DNA of 64,000 bases. Origin: Yamagishiella unicocca (Eukaryota > Chlorophyta > Chlorophyceae > Chlamydomonadales > Volvocaceae). This document shows positions 44,847 through 55,819 of the stretch, in pieces. Location of the stretch: contig BDSL01000028.1 of assembly GCA_003116995.1 (NCBI GenBank), positions 620,001 through 684,000 of the forward strand, read 5' to 3'. Numbering within the stretch: the stretch's first letter is position 1; every line of letters begins with the position of its first letter. Both the position numbers and the translations under genes were made by a program. The notes under the pieces are model-generated. The model saw nothing but the letters and a program-made list of their open reading frames with translations, did not search any database and was not told the origin of the DNA.

Positions 44847-47800
44847 TCAGTCCACCCAGCCCTGCATCTTGAGGCTCTCCGCCAACTCCTCCAACCTCTT
44901 GACCACCTCAGTGAAAGGCGGGCGGCGGTCGGGGTCGTGGGCGGTGCAGTCCACCATCAGCTGCTGGATGGAGGGCGGGGTGTTGGGCGGGAACACCAGC
45001 TTGGCGTCCTGCGGTACCCGGGCGGGGTGTGTTTTAGGAAGGGGTGGTGGTGAGTGGTGAGTGGGTGGGTGAGTGGCGAGTGGGTGGGTGAGTGGTGAGG
45101 GTGCGAGTGGCGCCCGCTGCTGGTTACGAAAGCAGTTCAAAAGGTATCCCATATCAGCTTCTAACCGGGCATTGAGCGCTGCACTTCCCGACGGCTCGGC
45201 CCCAACACGGCGAGAGGAAGAACGAAACCTCTTCTGCAGCGGCCCTTTCCCGCGCCTCCACACGCTGCTCCACTCCACGACTCCCACTGATCCGCTCCCT
45301 CGGCCCCTTGCTGCTCTGCTGCTGCTCCCGCGCTCTGTCACGTCATGAGCCCCAGTTCGCTCCAATGCCCCCAGTTGCCCCCTAGTGGCCCCTAGTGCCC
45401 CCCAGTTGCCCCAGTGTCCCCCCACAGCGCACTCACCCCTGAGCCGATGAGCATGATGATCTGGCTGTGGGTGAGGCCAGACCAGGGGCGCGACCCGGTG
45501 TACATCTGCCACAGCAGCACGCCGAACGAGTACACGTCCACAGCGCGGCTCACGGTGCCGTGGATGACCAACTCGGGGGGCATGTGGGACAGCTGCGGGG
45601 GGGCGGGGGGAGGGGAGTGTGTGTATGTGTGTATGTGTGTACGTGTGTACGTGTGTACGTGTGTATGTGTGTATGTGTGTATGTGTGTATGTGTGTATGT
45701 GTGTATGTGTGTATGTGTGTATGTGTGTATGTGCGTATGTGCGTATGTGTGTATGTGTGTATGTGTGTATGTGTGTATGTGTGTACGTGTGTATATGTGT
45801 ATGTGTGTACGTGTGTACGTGTGTTACGCAAAAAAGTGAGCAGCGACGAGAGGGAAAAACGGAAGCAAACAACAGCCGGGCCCTGGCCTAGGGGAGGGAG
45901 GGAGGGAGGCTTCGTGCCTCGGTGGAGCTGCCACTGCTGCCCGGCCCCCCCCGCCAACCCCGTCCTTAAAACCCTCCCTCCCCCCAAGCCACATAAGGCC
46001 CGGCTGCACTCCGCACTCACCGTGCCGTAGTTTGCGGTCTGCATCTTGGACCTGATCTCCAGCGTGCGACTGAGGCCGAAGTCAGCGACCTTGGCCACGA
46101 AGCCGCGGTTGCCCTCCGCCGCCGCCGAGCCCGACGAGCACAGCATCACGTTCCAGCCTGACAGGTCCCCGTGCACCACGTTGGCTGCGTGCAGGTAGGC
46201 TAGCGCCGAGGCCACCTCGCGGGCGGTGGCCAGCACGGCGGCAAGGTTGGGGCCGCCGGACAGAGCGGAGCGCTCGGTGCGCAGCCAGCCGCGGTCAATG
46301 GCCTCCTGGGGGCGGGGGGGGGGGGGCGGGTGTTTAAAAACCGTTTTACGCAACGGGGCGGGGGGGGGCCGGGTAGGCAGAGGAAGACCCGTGGATCCGG
46401 GAAAACCCGGTAAGAACAGACGTTTCGAGACGCATGTTGGGAAACTTGGGTGAGGAGAAGACGGAGGTCGTACGTCGGGTGGTGGGGGGGGCAGGCGGGC
46501 AGGCAGAGGAGGGCGGGGAGGGGGCGTAGGGAGGTGCAGAGGGGGGCGGGGAGGGGAGGGGGCGGGGAGAGGTGCAGAGGTGAGACGGAGGTGGATGAGG
46601 GAGGGTACCGAGAGAGTCCTCACGGTGCGGCTTGGAGGCTGCTGCGGCTGCTAGCCAGCGACAGCGACGACGAGGAGGGTGGCGAAAAGGCCGGGTTACA
46701 CGACATGGGGAGTGTAGCTGGCGCACAGGATTCGGACACACGAGGGGGGAGAGACCGGAGGGGGTAGAGCAGGGGGTGGGTGCAGGGCGAGGAAGGGCAG
46801 GGCACCCCGCACCTGCAGGCAGCCCTTGTCGCAGAACTCCAGCAGGATCCAAGTCTGCACCATGTTGGATCCGGTGGATCCCAAGTCCTCGCTGGCCCGG
46901 CGGGTGTTGTACACGCTGTTGACGGGGTCGGACACCCGGACGGCGGTGGCACCGGACACCTGGGGCATATGGGTGTTCGGGTTTTCAGGGTTTTCAGGAT
47001 GCACTCCACTTCAGGATCCACTCTTAACTGGTGAGGGGAAGGCGGGCGCGCGTTGCTGACTGCAGGTAGGAAGGAAGGACGCGGGCGTGGAGTGCCCAAC
47101 AGGCCTTATGCGAGGCGCAGGAAGACGAGGTACCGTACCAGCCAGACCCGGCCTGCCGTCCGATACCGGCGGATAGCCGTACCCGCAACTTCCTCCCCCT
47201 CCTCCTTGCCCCTCCTCCTCGTATTCTTCCCCCCACCGCCCTCAATGTCTTCGCCGCTCCCCTCCCCTCCCCGATCTCCCCACCTCCATGTCTTCGCCGC
47301 TCCCCTCCCCTCCCCTCCCCTCCCCTCCCCTCCCCTCCCCTCCCCTCCCCTCCCCTCCCCTCCCCACCTTTGTGCTTGCGTTTGCTCCGCTGGCTTGCAG
47401 AGCCGGCCAGTCGGCAGAGACCGTGTTGGAGTCTGAGGGCGGAGCCGGGGGGTTGGGGTGGGCCAGAGCGGGTTTGGGTTATAGGGCTGTGGCTGAGGCG
47501 AGGCCCGGTGCGACAGGTACGTCCATCTGCTCTTCCCCGCTCACGACACACACGAGGACATACAAGACGACGTGGGTTTCGTGGCTCCCTAGCACCCGTG
47601 GCTCCCTAGCACCCGTGGCTCCCTAGCACCCGTGGCTCCCTAGCATAGTAGCACCCTAGCACGCACACACACACAGCCTCACCCGCCGTGGCCGGCGCCT
47701 CCTCCAGCTCGTGCATCTGGCCGTCGTCGAAGTTGATGACCGGCCAGTGGCACTTCTCCTCGCCGCCCTCAGCCGCGGGGTCGCCATCCGCCTTCTGCTT

Positions 47801-50800
47801 CTCCAGCTCCGCGCCCTCCGCAATCTCCTTCATGGGCCCCAGCTTGGGCGTCATGGAGTTCTGCAGGCGGCAGCAGCAGCAACAAAAGCAGCAGCGGCAG
47901 CAGCAGCAGGATGTCGATGGCGGCGGCAGCAGTAGCAGCAGCGGCAGTAGCAGGATGTCGAAGGCGGCGGCAGCAGTAGCAGCAGCGGCAGTAGCAGGAT
48001 GTCGAAGGCGGCGGCAGCAGTAGCAGCAGCGGCAGTAGCAGGACGTCGAAGGCGGCGGCAGCAGCCTGTTGTCATAGCGCTGCCGGCTGACGAGCACGCA
48101 CGCTACCATAACACAACCACAGCAGCGGGTCGAAAGAGGAGGCGGTAGCAGCAGTAGCAACCTAGGAAACAAGGCAATTAAGTGTCAACATGTAAAACAA
48201 AACGTAAAAGTCATGTTTTGTTTGACATGTCATGGTCATGGACCGCGGTCTTACTGCGCCCAGGTACGACAGCGCACAGGGCACCGGGAGCCGCCAAGGC
48301 GCAGGAGCAGGGCAGCTCGGCAGCAGACACCGCCCAACCGCCAACAGTTGGCACCAACCACCAACCTTGCTGCGGGAGACTGTGTCCGTGTCCATGCTCG
48401 CCATGATGGACGTGTTGTGGTTGGGTCGGTCCACCTGAAAGGGGGGGAGGAGAAGAGGAGAGGAGGTACATGCCCCGTTTAGGTGCCCCGTTTAGGTGCC
48501 TCCGATAAGCAAAACAGCAAGGCAGGAGCCGTATGGTGAATGTGGAGCGGGCGCACGGTGTCGTAATGACGTCGACGATACCTTCCCTTCATCGAATTTT
48601 CACAATAAAAACCCGTGTGTGTGTACACATGTCGCTATAATTACCCGAGGAGGTCCAGCGGAGCCTTCTAGGGTAGGGTGCGGTGGTAGCGCGCGGGGGG
48701 AGGGCTCTCACCTTGCGTGCCACCCACTTGAGGGTGGCCACCACGTTGGGGTGGCGCAGCTGCTGCCCCAGGATGGCCTCAGCGGTGCCGCAGCTGCCGC
48801 GAGCCAGCGCGGAGCCCACGTCAGTGTCCATCACCTGCGGGCGTGTTAGCGGGCGTGTTTGCGGGCGTGTTTGCGGGCGTGTTTGCGGGCGTGTTTGCGG
48901 GCGTGTTTGCGGGCGTGTTTGCGGGCGTGTTTGCGGGCGCGGGATGTTGGGGGAGGGGATGTTTGGGGTTGGGAGCGGATACAAGCGGATAGGGGCATGT
49001 GTGTGTGTGGGGTGGGGGGGGTTCAGGGCCAAGCTTGAGGCAGAGGGAGCGATGACGAGGGCGAGACGGTACGGGAGGTAACGGTGTGGTGCATGGAAAG
49101 ACAGCCGTGCAGTCGTAATGATGACTCCTCCTCCCCCCCACCGCCCCTCCTCCTCCTCCTCTGCCCGCCCCTCCTCCTCCCACGAACGCACCTTGACTGC
49201 CACTGGTGTGCCCAGCCACGAGCCGTAGTAGACGGAGCCAAAGGAGCCCTTGCCCAGTAGGTGGCCCAGCTCCAGACCCTTGGGTCGCGAAGGCGGGTAG
49301 GTACGGGGCGAGGAGACGAGGGGGCGGGGCGAAGGGCAAATTCGGTAAGCGCGGGTGGGGTGAACAACCGAACAGGCTACAACTGCCGACAGCTGCCGGG
49401 GCCATTGTAAGGGCTGTGCTTGTTCATCGTCTGGTGCCCTCCCTGGAGTCCCCCCCGCGCTCCCGCTCTGCCCCCGCGAGCCCCCTCCCATACGCCAGCC
49501 AGCCAGTCACCCACCCAGGCAGCCATCCACCCAGCCACCCACCTCGACGATCTCCGAGCCTCCGGCGCTCCAGGTGGAGGTGACCCCTGAAACCACCGAG
49601 CTGCGGGGTGGGGTGGGGGTGGGTGGGGGGGGTACCACCAGGGATGGGGGGGTTGGGATGCCACCAGGGGTGGGGGTGGGTGGGATGCCACCAGGGGTGG
49701 GTGGGTTGGTGAGGGGGCAGGTGGGAGTCAGGCCTTCCTCGCTACTGCAAGAGGCGCCGCAGCGACACCCGCCGCCGCCAGTTGAGGAGGCGCGCCCAGC
49801 TGTTTTCAGATCACACCACCCAGCCAGGGCAACACCTGGGCTAGGTCGTTCCCCCGCCCAGCTGCCTCCGTTTGCGTCCATTTGCCGGCGCTGCCCCCTC
49901 TCTGCCGCCACCCAGCCACCCACCTGGCCCTCGAGTGCAGCGCCTTGCCCGCCAGGTCCACCGACATGAAGTAGAAGCGGCGGGCCGAGGGGCAGGCCAA
50001 CGCGCCCTCCAAGGCGTCAGCGCCTTGCCTGGGGGGAGAGGGAGGAGCGCCAGGGGCGGGGCGGGGTAGGGGGAGAAGAGGAGAGGAGAGGGGGGGCGTG
50101 AGAGGAGAGGGCGGGGCAGGCGAGGAGGCGGCGGGGCAGGAGGGGAGGGGGGGCAGGGGAGGAGAGGGCGGGGCAGGCGAGATGAGAAACGGAGGGCGGC
50201 GGGTGACCGGAGGCAAGGTCGAATGGGACCAGGGGGTGGAAGTGTGACGCGGGGCACCTGCTCCGAAACCCCCCCAGCCGCATGCCCATCTCCCCCCCTG
50301 GAGGTTCCCCCCTGTCAAACCAACGGCTCCCCTGCTCAACCCTCCCCCTCCCTGGGGGAGGGTACACGGGTCTTCCTTGCAAGCCCCCTCCCTGGAGGGC
50401 CCGCCCACCTGAGGAAGGCGGGGATGCCAATGGGCACCACGCTTTCGTCCAGGCCCTCCTTGGCCGCCGGACGGAAGGTCAGCACGAAGCCACCCTTGGG
50501 GTTGCCCAGGGGCGAGCTCATCTTGAGCTTAGCGGAGGTGATCTGCGGGGCGAAGGGGAGGGGAGGAGGCCCCACAGCGAGGGAGGGGGGTGAGTGGGGT
50601 GGTCGCGGGTAGTGGGGTGGTCGCGGGTATCTTCAAGCAAAAGTACCGATGCCGCCGCGGTCCTCTTTCCAGTCGTTGCCTAATCGGGCAGGGCCCAGAC
50701 CATGCGCGAGGCATCTGACGTAGTGGACCGGAGCCCGTGCAGCCGCGACCACCCCCCCTGGAGAGAACTTCCACAGGTCTTACACGAACCCCCCCCCTAG

Positions 50801-53800
50801 AGAGGACTTCCACGGGTATTACTCGACCCGCCCCCTGGAGAGGACTTCCTGGGGGTCTTACTCGACACCCCCCCCTGGAGAGGCGGTGTCGAGGGGGGGG
50901 AACACCCCCTCCTCCCACCAGCTACACCGCCCACGTCGAGTAACCGGTTCTTTTCTGTAGCCCCCCTTGAGAGGCTCACCTGGAAGTCGAAGCACTTGGT
51001 CGCCGCCTTCTCCAGCTCGGACGTGGGCAGCTGCACCCCCTCCGCGCCCTCAAACACCTCGGACAGCGGCTTGCCCAGCATCTCCCCACGCTCCACACCT
51101 GGGGGGTGGGGTTGGGCGGGGGTGGAAGAGGCACGGCGGGGGGACGGGGGTGGAAGAGACACGGCGGGGGGACGGGGGTGGAGGAGGCACGTTGGTTGGT
51201 TGTGAAGATTTGGAAGGGAGTGGAGTGCGGAGGCAGTGCGGTTGCGTTTGAAAACGGCCTCGGTTGCTGGCGGGCGAGAAGTGCCTTCTACGTCGGCGGT
51301 CCCGCCCTGACCTGACGCGACCAGCCCGGCGGGACGGCAGGTTTGTGCCCTTGTTGCTTGCCGCCCTAGAAAGGCCCAAACCAGCGCAAAATCAGGTAAG
51401 GCCTGGGTCGTGTTCGACCTGACCCACCTGCTGCGTGCCGTGTCTCGCATTACGCGGTTGGGAATACCGGTGCCCCGGCCCCCTCTTTCTGGCGAGCCCT
51501 TGCTCAGTGTGAATGCCCCACCCCGCATTCCCCCACCACAACCACCGGGGGGGTGTCGGCCGTGGATTCGCGGATTGCCTTATAAACCCACCCACCTGTC
51601 AGCTTGGCCCAAGCCGAGTTGGTATGCAGCACCCTCCAGCCGTCCACGCTGGTGTCGATGAGCACGAGGCAATGGTCGAAGCAGTCCAACGTGCGCTGCA
51701 GCTGCCCGTAGGTGGCCTGAGGGGCCGCGGCCGCAGGGACACAGCGAGCAAGAGATTCGAACAAATGGCTGTAACCCATCAAGTACCCCAGGTAAAATCC
51801 CGAAAAAATTCACAAAAAATATAACTACCAACCCAATCAACAACCGATACCGCTGCGGCTCTCCTCGCCTCTACCCTCAGTTTCAAATTACTCCTCGAAG
51901 CAGCCCAACCCGCCCCCCTCCCGCCTCCCCGGGCCCCTTTCCTCCCTCCCCCCTCCCGCCCCCCTCCCGGCCCCCTCTCCTCCCGCCCCCCTCCCGCCCC
52001 CCTCCCGGCCCCCTCTCCTCCCTCCCCCCTCCCGCCCCCCTCCCGGACCCCTCTCCTCCCGGCCCCCTCTCCTCCCGCCCCCCTCCCGGCCCCCTCTCCT
52101 CCCGCCCCCCTCCCGCCCCCCCACCTTGAGGACCTCGTTGTCGCGCTGCTTCAGCTTCAGCGCAATGTCCTTCTCCAGGTGTCGTACCACCAGCTCGCTC
52201 AGGTTGTTCATGACGCTGCACGAACCGGCGTCGAAGCCGGGGCGGGGGCCCACGTCGGCGAAGCAGCTGCGAGGAGGGGAGGGGGAGGGGGTGGCGAGGA
52301 GGGGAGGGTTCGAGGAAGACCCGTGGATGCCCGAAAAATGGGAGGGGGGGAAGGGGGGGCGAGGAGGGGAGGGGAAGGGGGTGGCGAGGAGGGGAGGGGA
52401 AGCGGGTTGCGAGGAGGGGAGGGGGGGTTGGTGCCAGGCGGGCAGCGCGGGAGGGCACAACCTTCGTTCCCTCCGTCATCCACCCATCGAGTCATTGACT
52501 TGAGTAGGGGCAATCGGGGTATAAAAAAGGTGGGAGCCACGACGGGCATACGGGCAAGGCAATCAGCGATGCGCGGCCGTGTGGTGCGATGAGACGATGC
52601 TGAGATGTGGGGTTGTGCAGTCTGCGCCCGTGTCCCATCCAAACCCCCGCCCACCCCTAACCGGTTTTGCTCATCGGTGCCGACTCCCACCGGCTTCCCC
52701 TCATATTCCTCCCCCCGAACCGCGGTAACCGGTTCTTTCCTGTACCCCCCCTCCCCCCCGCCCCATCCAGCTCCTCACAGTGTGCCCAGGCGGTGGCCGT
52801 TGGATGCGATGAGCGGTGCCCCGCAGTAGAACCGGACTCCAGGGAAGCCGGTGACCTTGGCGTTCTCACGGAAACGAGCGTCCTGTACGGCGGGGCGGCG
52901 GGGCGGCGGGCGGGGGCGGGCCGGGGGAGTATGACGTCCAGATCGGACAAAGGAGGAGGGAGGTATTCCAGCCGAAGACGGGGCGGCGGGCGGAGGAACA
53001 TGGGCGGGGGGTGAAGTTATGGGAAAACCTAGCGGAGAACAAATCCCAGCGCAGCCCATCGATGTTAGCAAGGGCGCTGCGATACTCCCCCCCCCAGGCT
53101 CCGCCCTAGCCTCAGCCCGGCCATGTAGTCCGTACGCCGCACCAACACACACGTTCATGTTCCCCCCCCGGCGCCGCCCGGCCTCGTGACCCATGCGGCA
53201 CCGCAATCCTGCGGCCCCACCTCCTCCTCCACCTCCTCCAGGTCCTCCACCTCCGGCCCCGCCCCGTCCATCTGTTAAGTCTGCCGCCTGGCTGCCTCAC
53301 ACCCACGTCACCTCACACCCACGTCACCTCACACCCACGTCACCTCACACCCACGTCGCACCTGCAGCGTGTCCGGGATGACGAGGATCTGTGCGTGGTT
53401 GTACGCCAGCGACCAGGCGCACAGGGTCCAACGCCAGGGGAAGTCCCCGCAGGGAATGACGCCGCCTGGGGGGAGGAGCGCGGGGCCGCGGGAAAGACAC
53501 ATATTGCGCACAACACACGACACGGAGGATCCTTGTATCCTTTTTTGTTGGTATATCTGGTGATACAATTAGTGATTGCGCTATTGCTTGCGCAGGAGCT
53601 GAGAAGCAGGCGCAGACGCTGGGCAGCGGTGGATCTCGGTTGCCGCGGACCAATCCTCGCCCCTCCGCCCTCCCTGGACCGCCCACCTTCGCTGCCGCTC
53701 ACGTAAACCCGCTTCGAGTCGAATAGCGCCACCAGTGCCACGGGCGCCTGGGAGCACGAGGGGGGGGGGGGAGCGGGGGGCAAGGCGGGGTTTCAGGAGG

Positions 53801-55819
53801 GGCGAGGGAGGTTCGTAGCATGCGTCTTCCAAAGCAAAAGGCAAAAAAGTCCCAAACACTTCCCACTTCGAGTAACGTAAATTGGCATGTGTTAACACAT
53901 GTCAACACATGGCAGCACATGTCAATGACGCGTTTTCAAACCCGGGGGGCCGCTAGTTCCAAACCGGGGGGGCCGCTAGTTCCCAACCCGGGGGGCCGCT
54001 AGTTCCCAACCCGGGGGGCCGCTAGTTCCCAACCCGGGGGGCCGCTAGTTCCCAACCCGGGGGGCCGCTAGTTCCCAACCCGGGGGGCCGCTAGTTCCAA
54101 ACCCGCGGGGCCGCTAGTTCCAAACCCGGGGGGCCGCTGGTTCGCCAGTCAGCATCCTGGCGCTGCCTCAATCGGGCCGTTCCGCTCACCATCACGCCCC
54201 GCGGCGGAGGCAGCCGGACGCTCCCCGGCGGCCTGGGCCCATTCCTGCCACCCCCCCCCCATGACCCTTTTAACTCCTCCTTCATCCTGATGGAAACGAT
54301 GCATACGCGCTGCGACGAGGTAGGCCACTCGCATCCCAGGATGAACAAACCCGCGCGAGCCAGCCGCAAGCAGGGAGGATTCCACCCGGCCAGCTTTCTG
54401 ACGCTGAGTGCGCCCAAATGCCCACCTCTCCAAAATGTTCAAAATATTCCGAAATCTTTCGGCACTTTCCGATCCGGTTGTTGCACCTTTCGGTACTCGC
54501 GGGTTCGCGGTCCATCAGTCTAATCCTTTCTGATCCCCAGAGCACAATCCTTTCGGGGGTCATCGCAGCACCCGCAACCCGCAGGTCGTGTCACAGGGGA
54601 GGTCCCCAGCCCCCCCCTCCCTCGCGCGATCCCAGCAAACCCCTTCCCCCCTCTGGCGAGACCCCAGCGCACCTGAAACATGGACATGCAGAGGCGCAGG
54701 ATGGACGCAATCTCGGGGTCCTCCTGCGGGGGGGAGGAGGAGGAGGAGGAGGGGGGGGGGAGGAGGGGGGGGACTGTGTTGGGGCGGAGCCGGTCGGCAA
54801 CACGTGACGGCGACCATCGATCCAGGGAGGACCCACCATGCGCCCCTGCGCGCCGGAATCGTCTCGCTGGTCGCTACCCCCACCACTCCCCATGCCCCAC
54901 CCCGCCCTCTTGCGAAGTGTTGACGATACCACGAGCTCCTAACACCCACACAAACAAATGCCGTACGAGGTCCCATGCTCATACATTCGCTGCATGAGAA
55001 TCTCTCGGTCACGGCAATGGCGGCAGCGGCCAAGGCGGTACGCGTCCCGTACAGGCACGACTTGCCGCCGCTGCACGTCAACTCGCCTCACCCCCCCCCC
55101 CTCTCACACACGCACAACTCGCCTCATCCCCCCCCCCTCTCACACACGCACAAAAACATGTACGTACTTCCGGCTTCTCCGCTGCCATCTTGTCCAGTGC
55201 ACGGATTGTGGCTAGGCGGGCATCCTCACAGGGGGGCGCAGGCGGACCCAGGTAATGCACCTGGAAGGGGAGGCGAGCGGTTAAATGGCAGTTTGGCGCG
55301 CACGAGAAGGGATTGGCAACAAATTATTAAAAAAACGAGAGCATGATATTCAACGCGGTGCATCGTTTCCATCAGTACTTCAGGGCCCCCCTTAACCGTA
55401 GGGCACGTTCTCGCCTGGTATGGTAGGCCTTTGGCTGGCCCGTTCTCGTGATTGAGGACATTCAGGATGAGGGATGAGTCGATAACATTGCTGTCAATGG
55501 CCGCCTTGCCGCCCTTGATAGGTACCTTCCCGGCCACAACGTTAAGTTGCTGCAGGGTGAAGATGGACGAGGAACAACGACAAAAGCGAGCGCAGATACG
55601 TGAGGAAGAAGGCATAAAGGGGCCCCAAATTGCGCAAAATTGGAGCTCCGTTCACAGGCTGGTCGAAGCATTTGCCGTCACGGTTCTCTCGCCAGTCCTT
55701 TGCGAACAACGAAGCCGCAGCAGCGCCTCCAAATTTACCTTGTCCTCAGTTTTCACAACGCCAGATACCTTGTAGACCTCCTCAGGACCGCGAATACAGG
55801 CGCTGAACGTGTTCCCCAT
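44847..55819 (-). CDS. GAF-PAS-TKL sensor protein kinase
   Basis: This is a membrane-associated or cytosolic sensor kinase of 852 residues. Minus-strand exons: 55819-55739, 55549-55379, 55260-55168, 54723-54673, 53747-53687, 53465-53362, 52882-52779, 52266-52125, 51716-51596, 51098-50980, 50542-50409, 50028-49924, 49600-49543, 49278-49192, 48834-48712, 48434-48366, 47860-47675, 46959-46813, 46305-46021, 45592-45437, 45008-44847. The start MGNTFSAC fits an N-myristoylation (Gly2, Ser6) and S-acylation signal. The GAF domain is about 96-269 ([39 protein letters not shown]). The PAS domain is about 275-400 ([20 protein letters not shown]). Kinase about 450-848: [15 protein letters not shown]477, HGDLSGWN (697-704), DFG727, [16 protein letters not shown]. 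The usual catalytic-loop Lys is Ser701. About 120 residues separate the beta-4 and beta-5 strands. The donor of the exon ending at 47675 is weak (GTGTGT); it was chosen for phase. Confidence 0.94.
45617..45832. repeat. (TGTGTA)n-type microsatellite in a kinase-2 intron
   Basis: About 27 units of 8 bp, GTGTATGT or GTGTACGT, occupy nearly half of the intron between the exons at 46021 and 45592. The open frames across it (repeated THTH or VYVC) are artefacts of the repeat. Confidence 0.95.
47265..47372. repeat. Pyrimidine (CCCTCCCCT)n tract in a kinase-2 intron
   Basis: A run of CCCCTCCCCTCCCCTCCCCT forms a pure pyrimidine strand of about 80 bp. It lies in the intron between the exons at 47675 and 46959. 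Next to it, at 47578-47650, are four copies of a 19-bp unit with GTGGCTCCCTAGCACCC. Confidence 0.9.
47868..48068. repeat. About 42-45-bp GGCGGCAGCAGTAGCAGC minisatellite in a kinase-2 intron
   Basis: Four units contain GGCGGCAGCAGTAGCAGCAG followed by CGGCAGTAGCAGGATGTCGA. The array starts directly upstream (minus sense) of the acceptor of the exon at 47860. Confidence 0.9.
48836..48945. repeat. 12-bp (GGGCGTGTTTGC)n array in a kinase-2 intron
   Basis: Nine units of GGGCGTGTTTGC (first TTAGC) end at the acceptor of the exon starting at 48834, so in transcript sense they form CAAACACGCCC repeats abutting the 3' splice site. Confidence 0.95.
51903..52122. repeat. CCCCCTCCCGCC / CCGGCCCCCTCTCCT tract in a kinase-2 intron
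   Basis: About 15 degenerate 12-15-bp units of GCCCCCCTCCCGGCCCCCTC make a nearly pure pyrimidine strand. They lie just after the donor of the exon ending at 52125 (G-rich in transcript sense). Confidence 0.85.
53287..53361. repeat. 16-bp (CCTCACACCCACGTCA)n array beside a kinase-2 donor
   Basis: Four to five units of CTCACACCCACGTCAC abut the donor of the exon ending at 53362. The intron therefore begins with GTGCGACGTGGGTGTGAGG repeats in transcript sense. Confidence 0.9.
53936..54145. repeat. 24-bp minisatellite in a kinase-2 intron
   Basis: About nine units contain GGGGGGCCGCTAGTTCCCAA and CCCG. Units are nearly identical. They are intronic, between the exons at 54673 and 53747. Confidence 0.95.

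Noticed and set aside
48836..48945. Possible CRISPR-like array of regular repeats
   Set aside because: Units are directly adjacent with no unique spacers, the genome is eukaryotic nuclear, and no Cas genes occur. The same reasoning applies to the other tandem arrays in the window.
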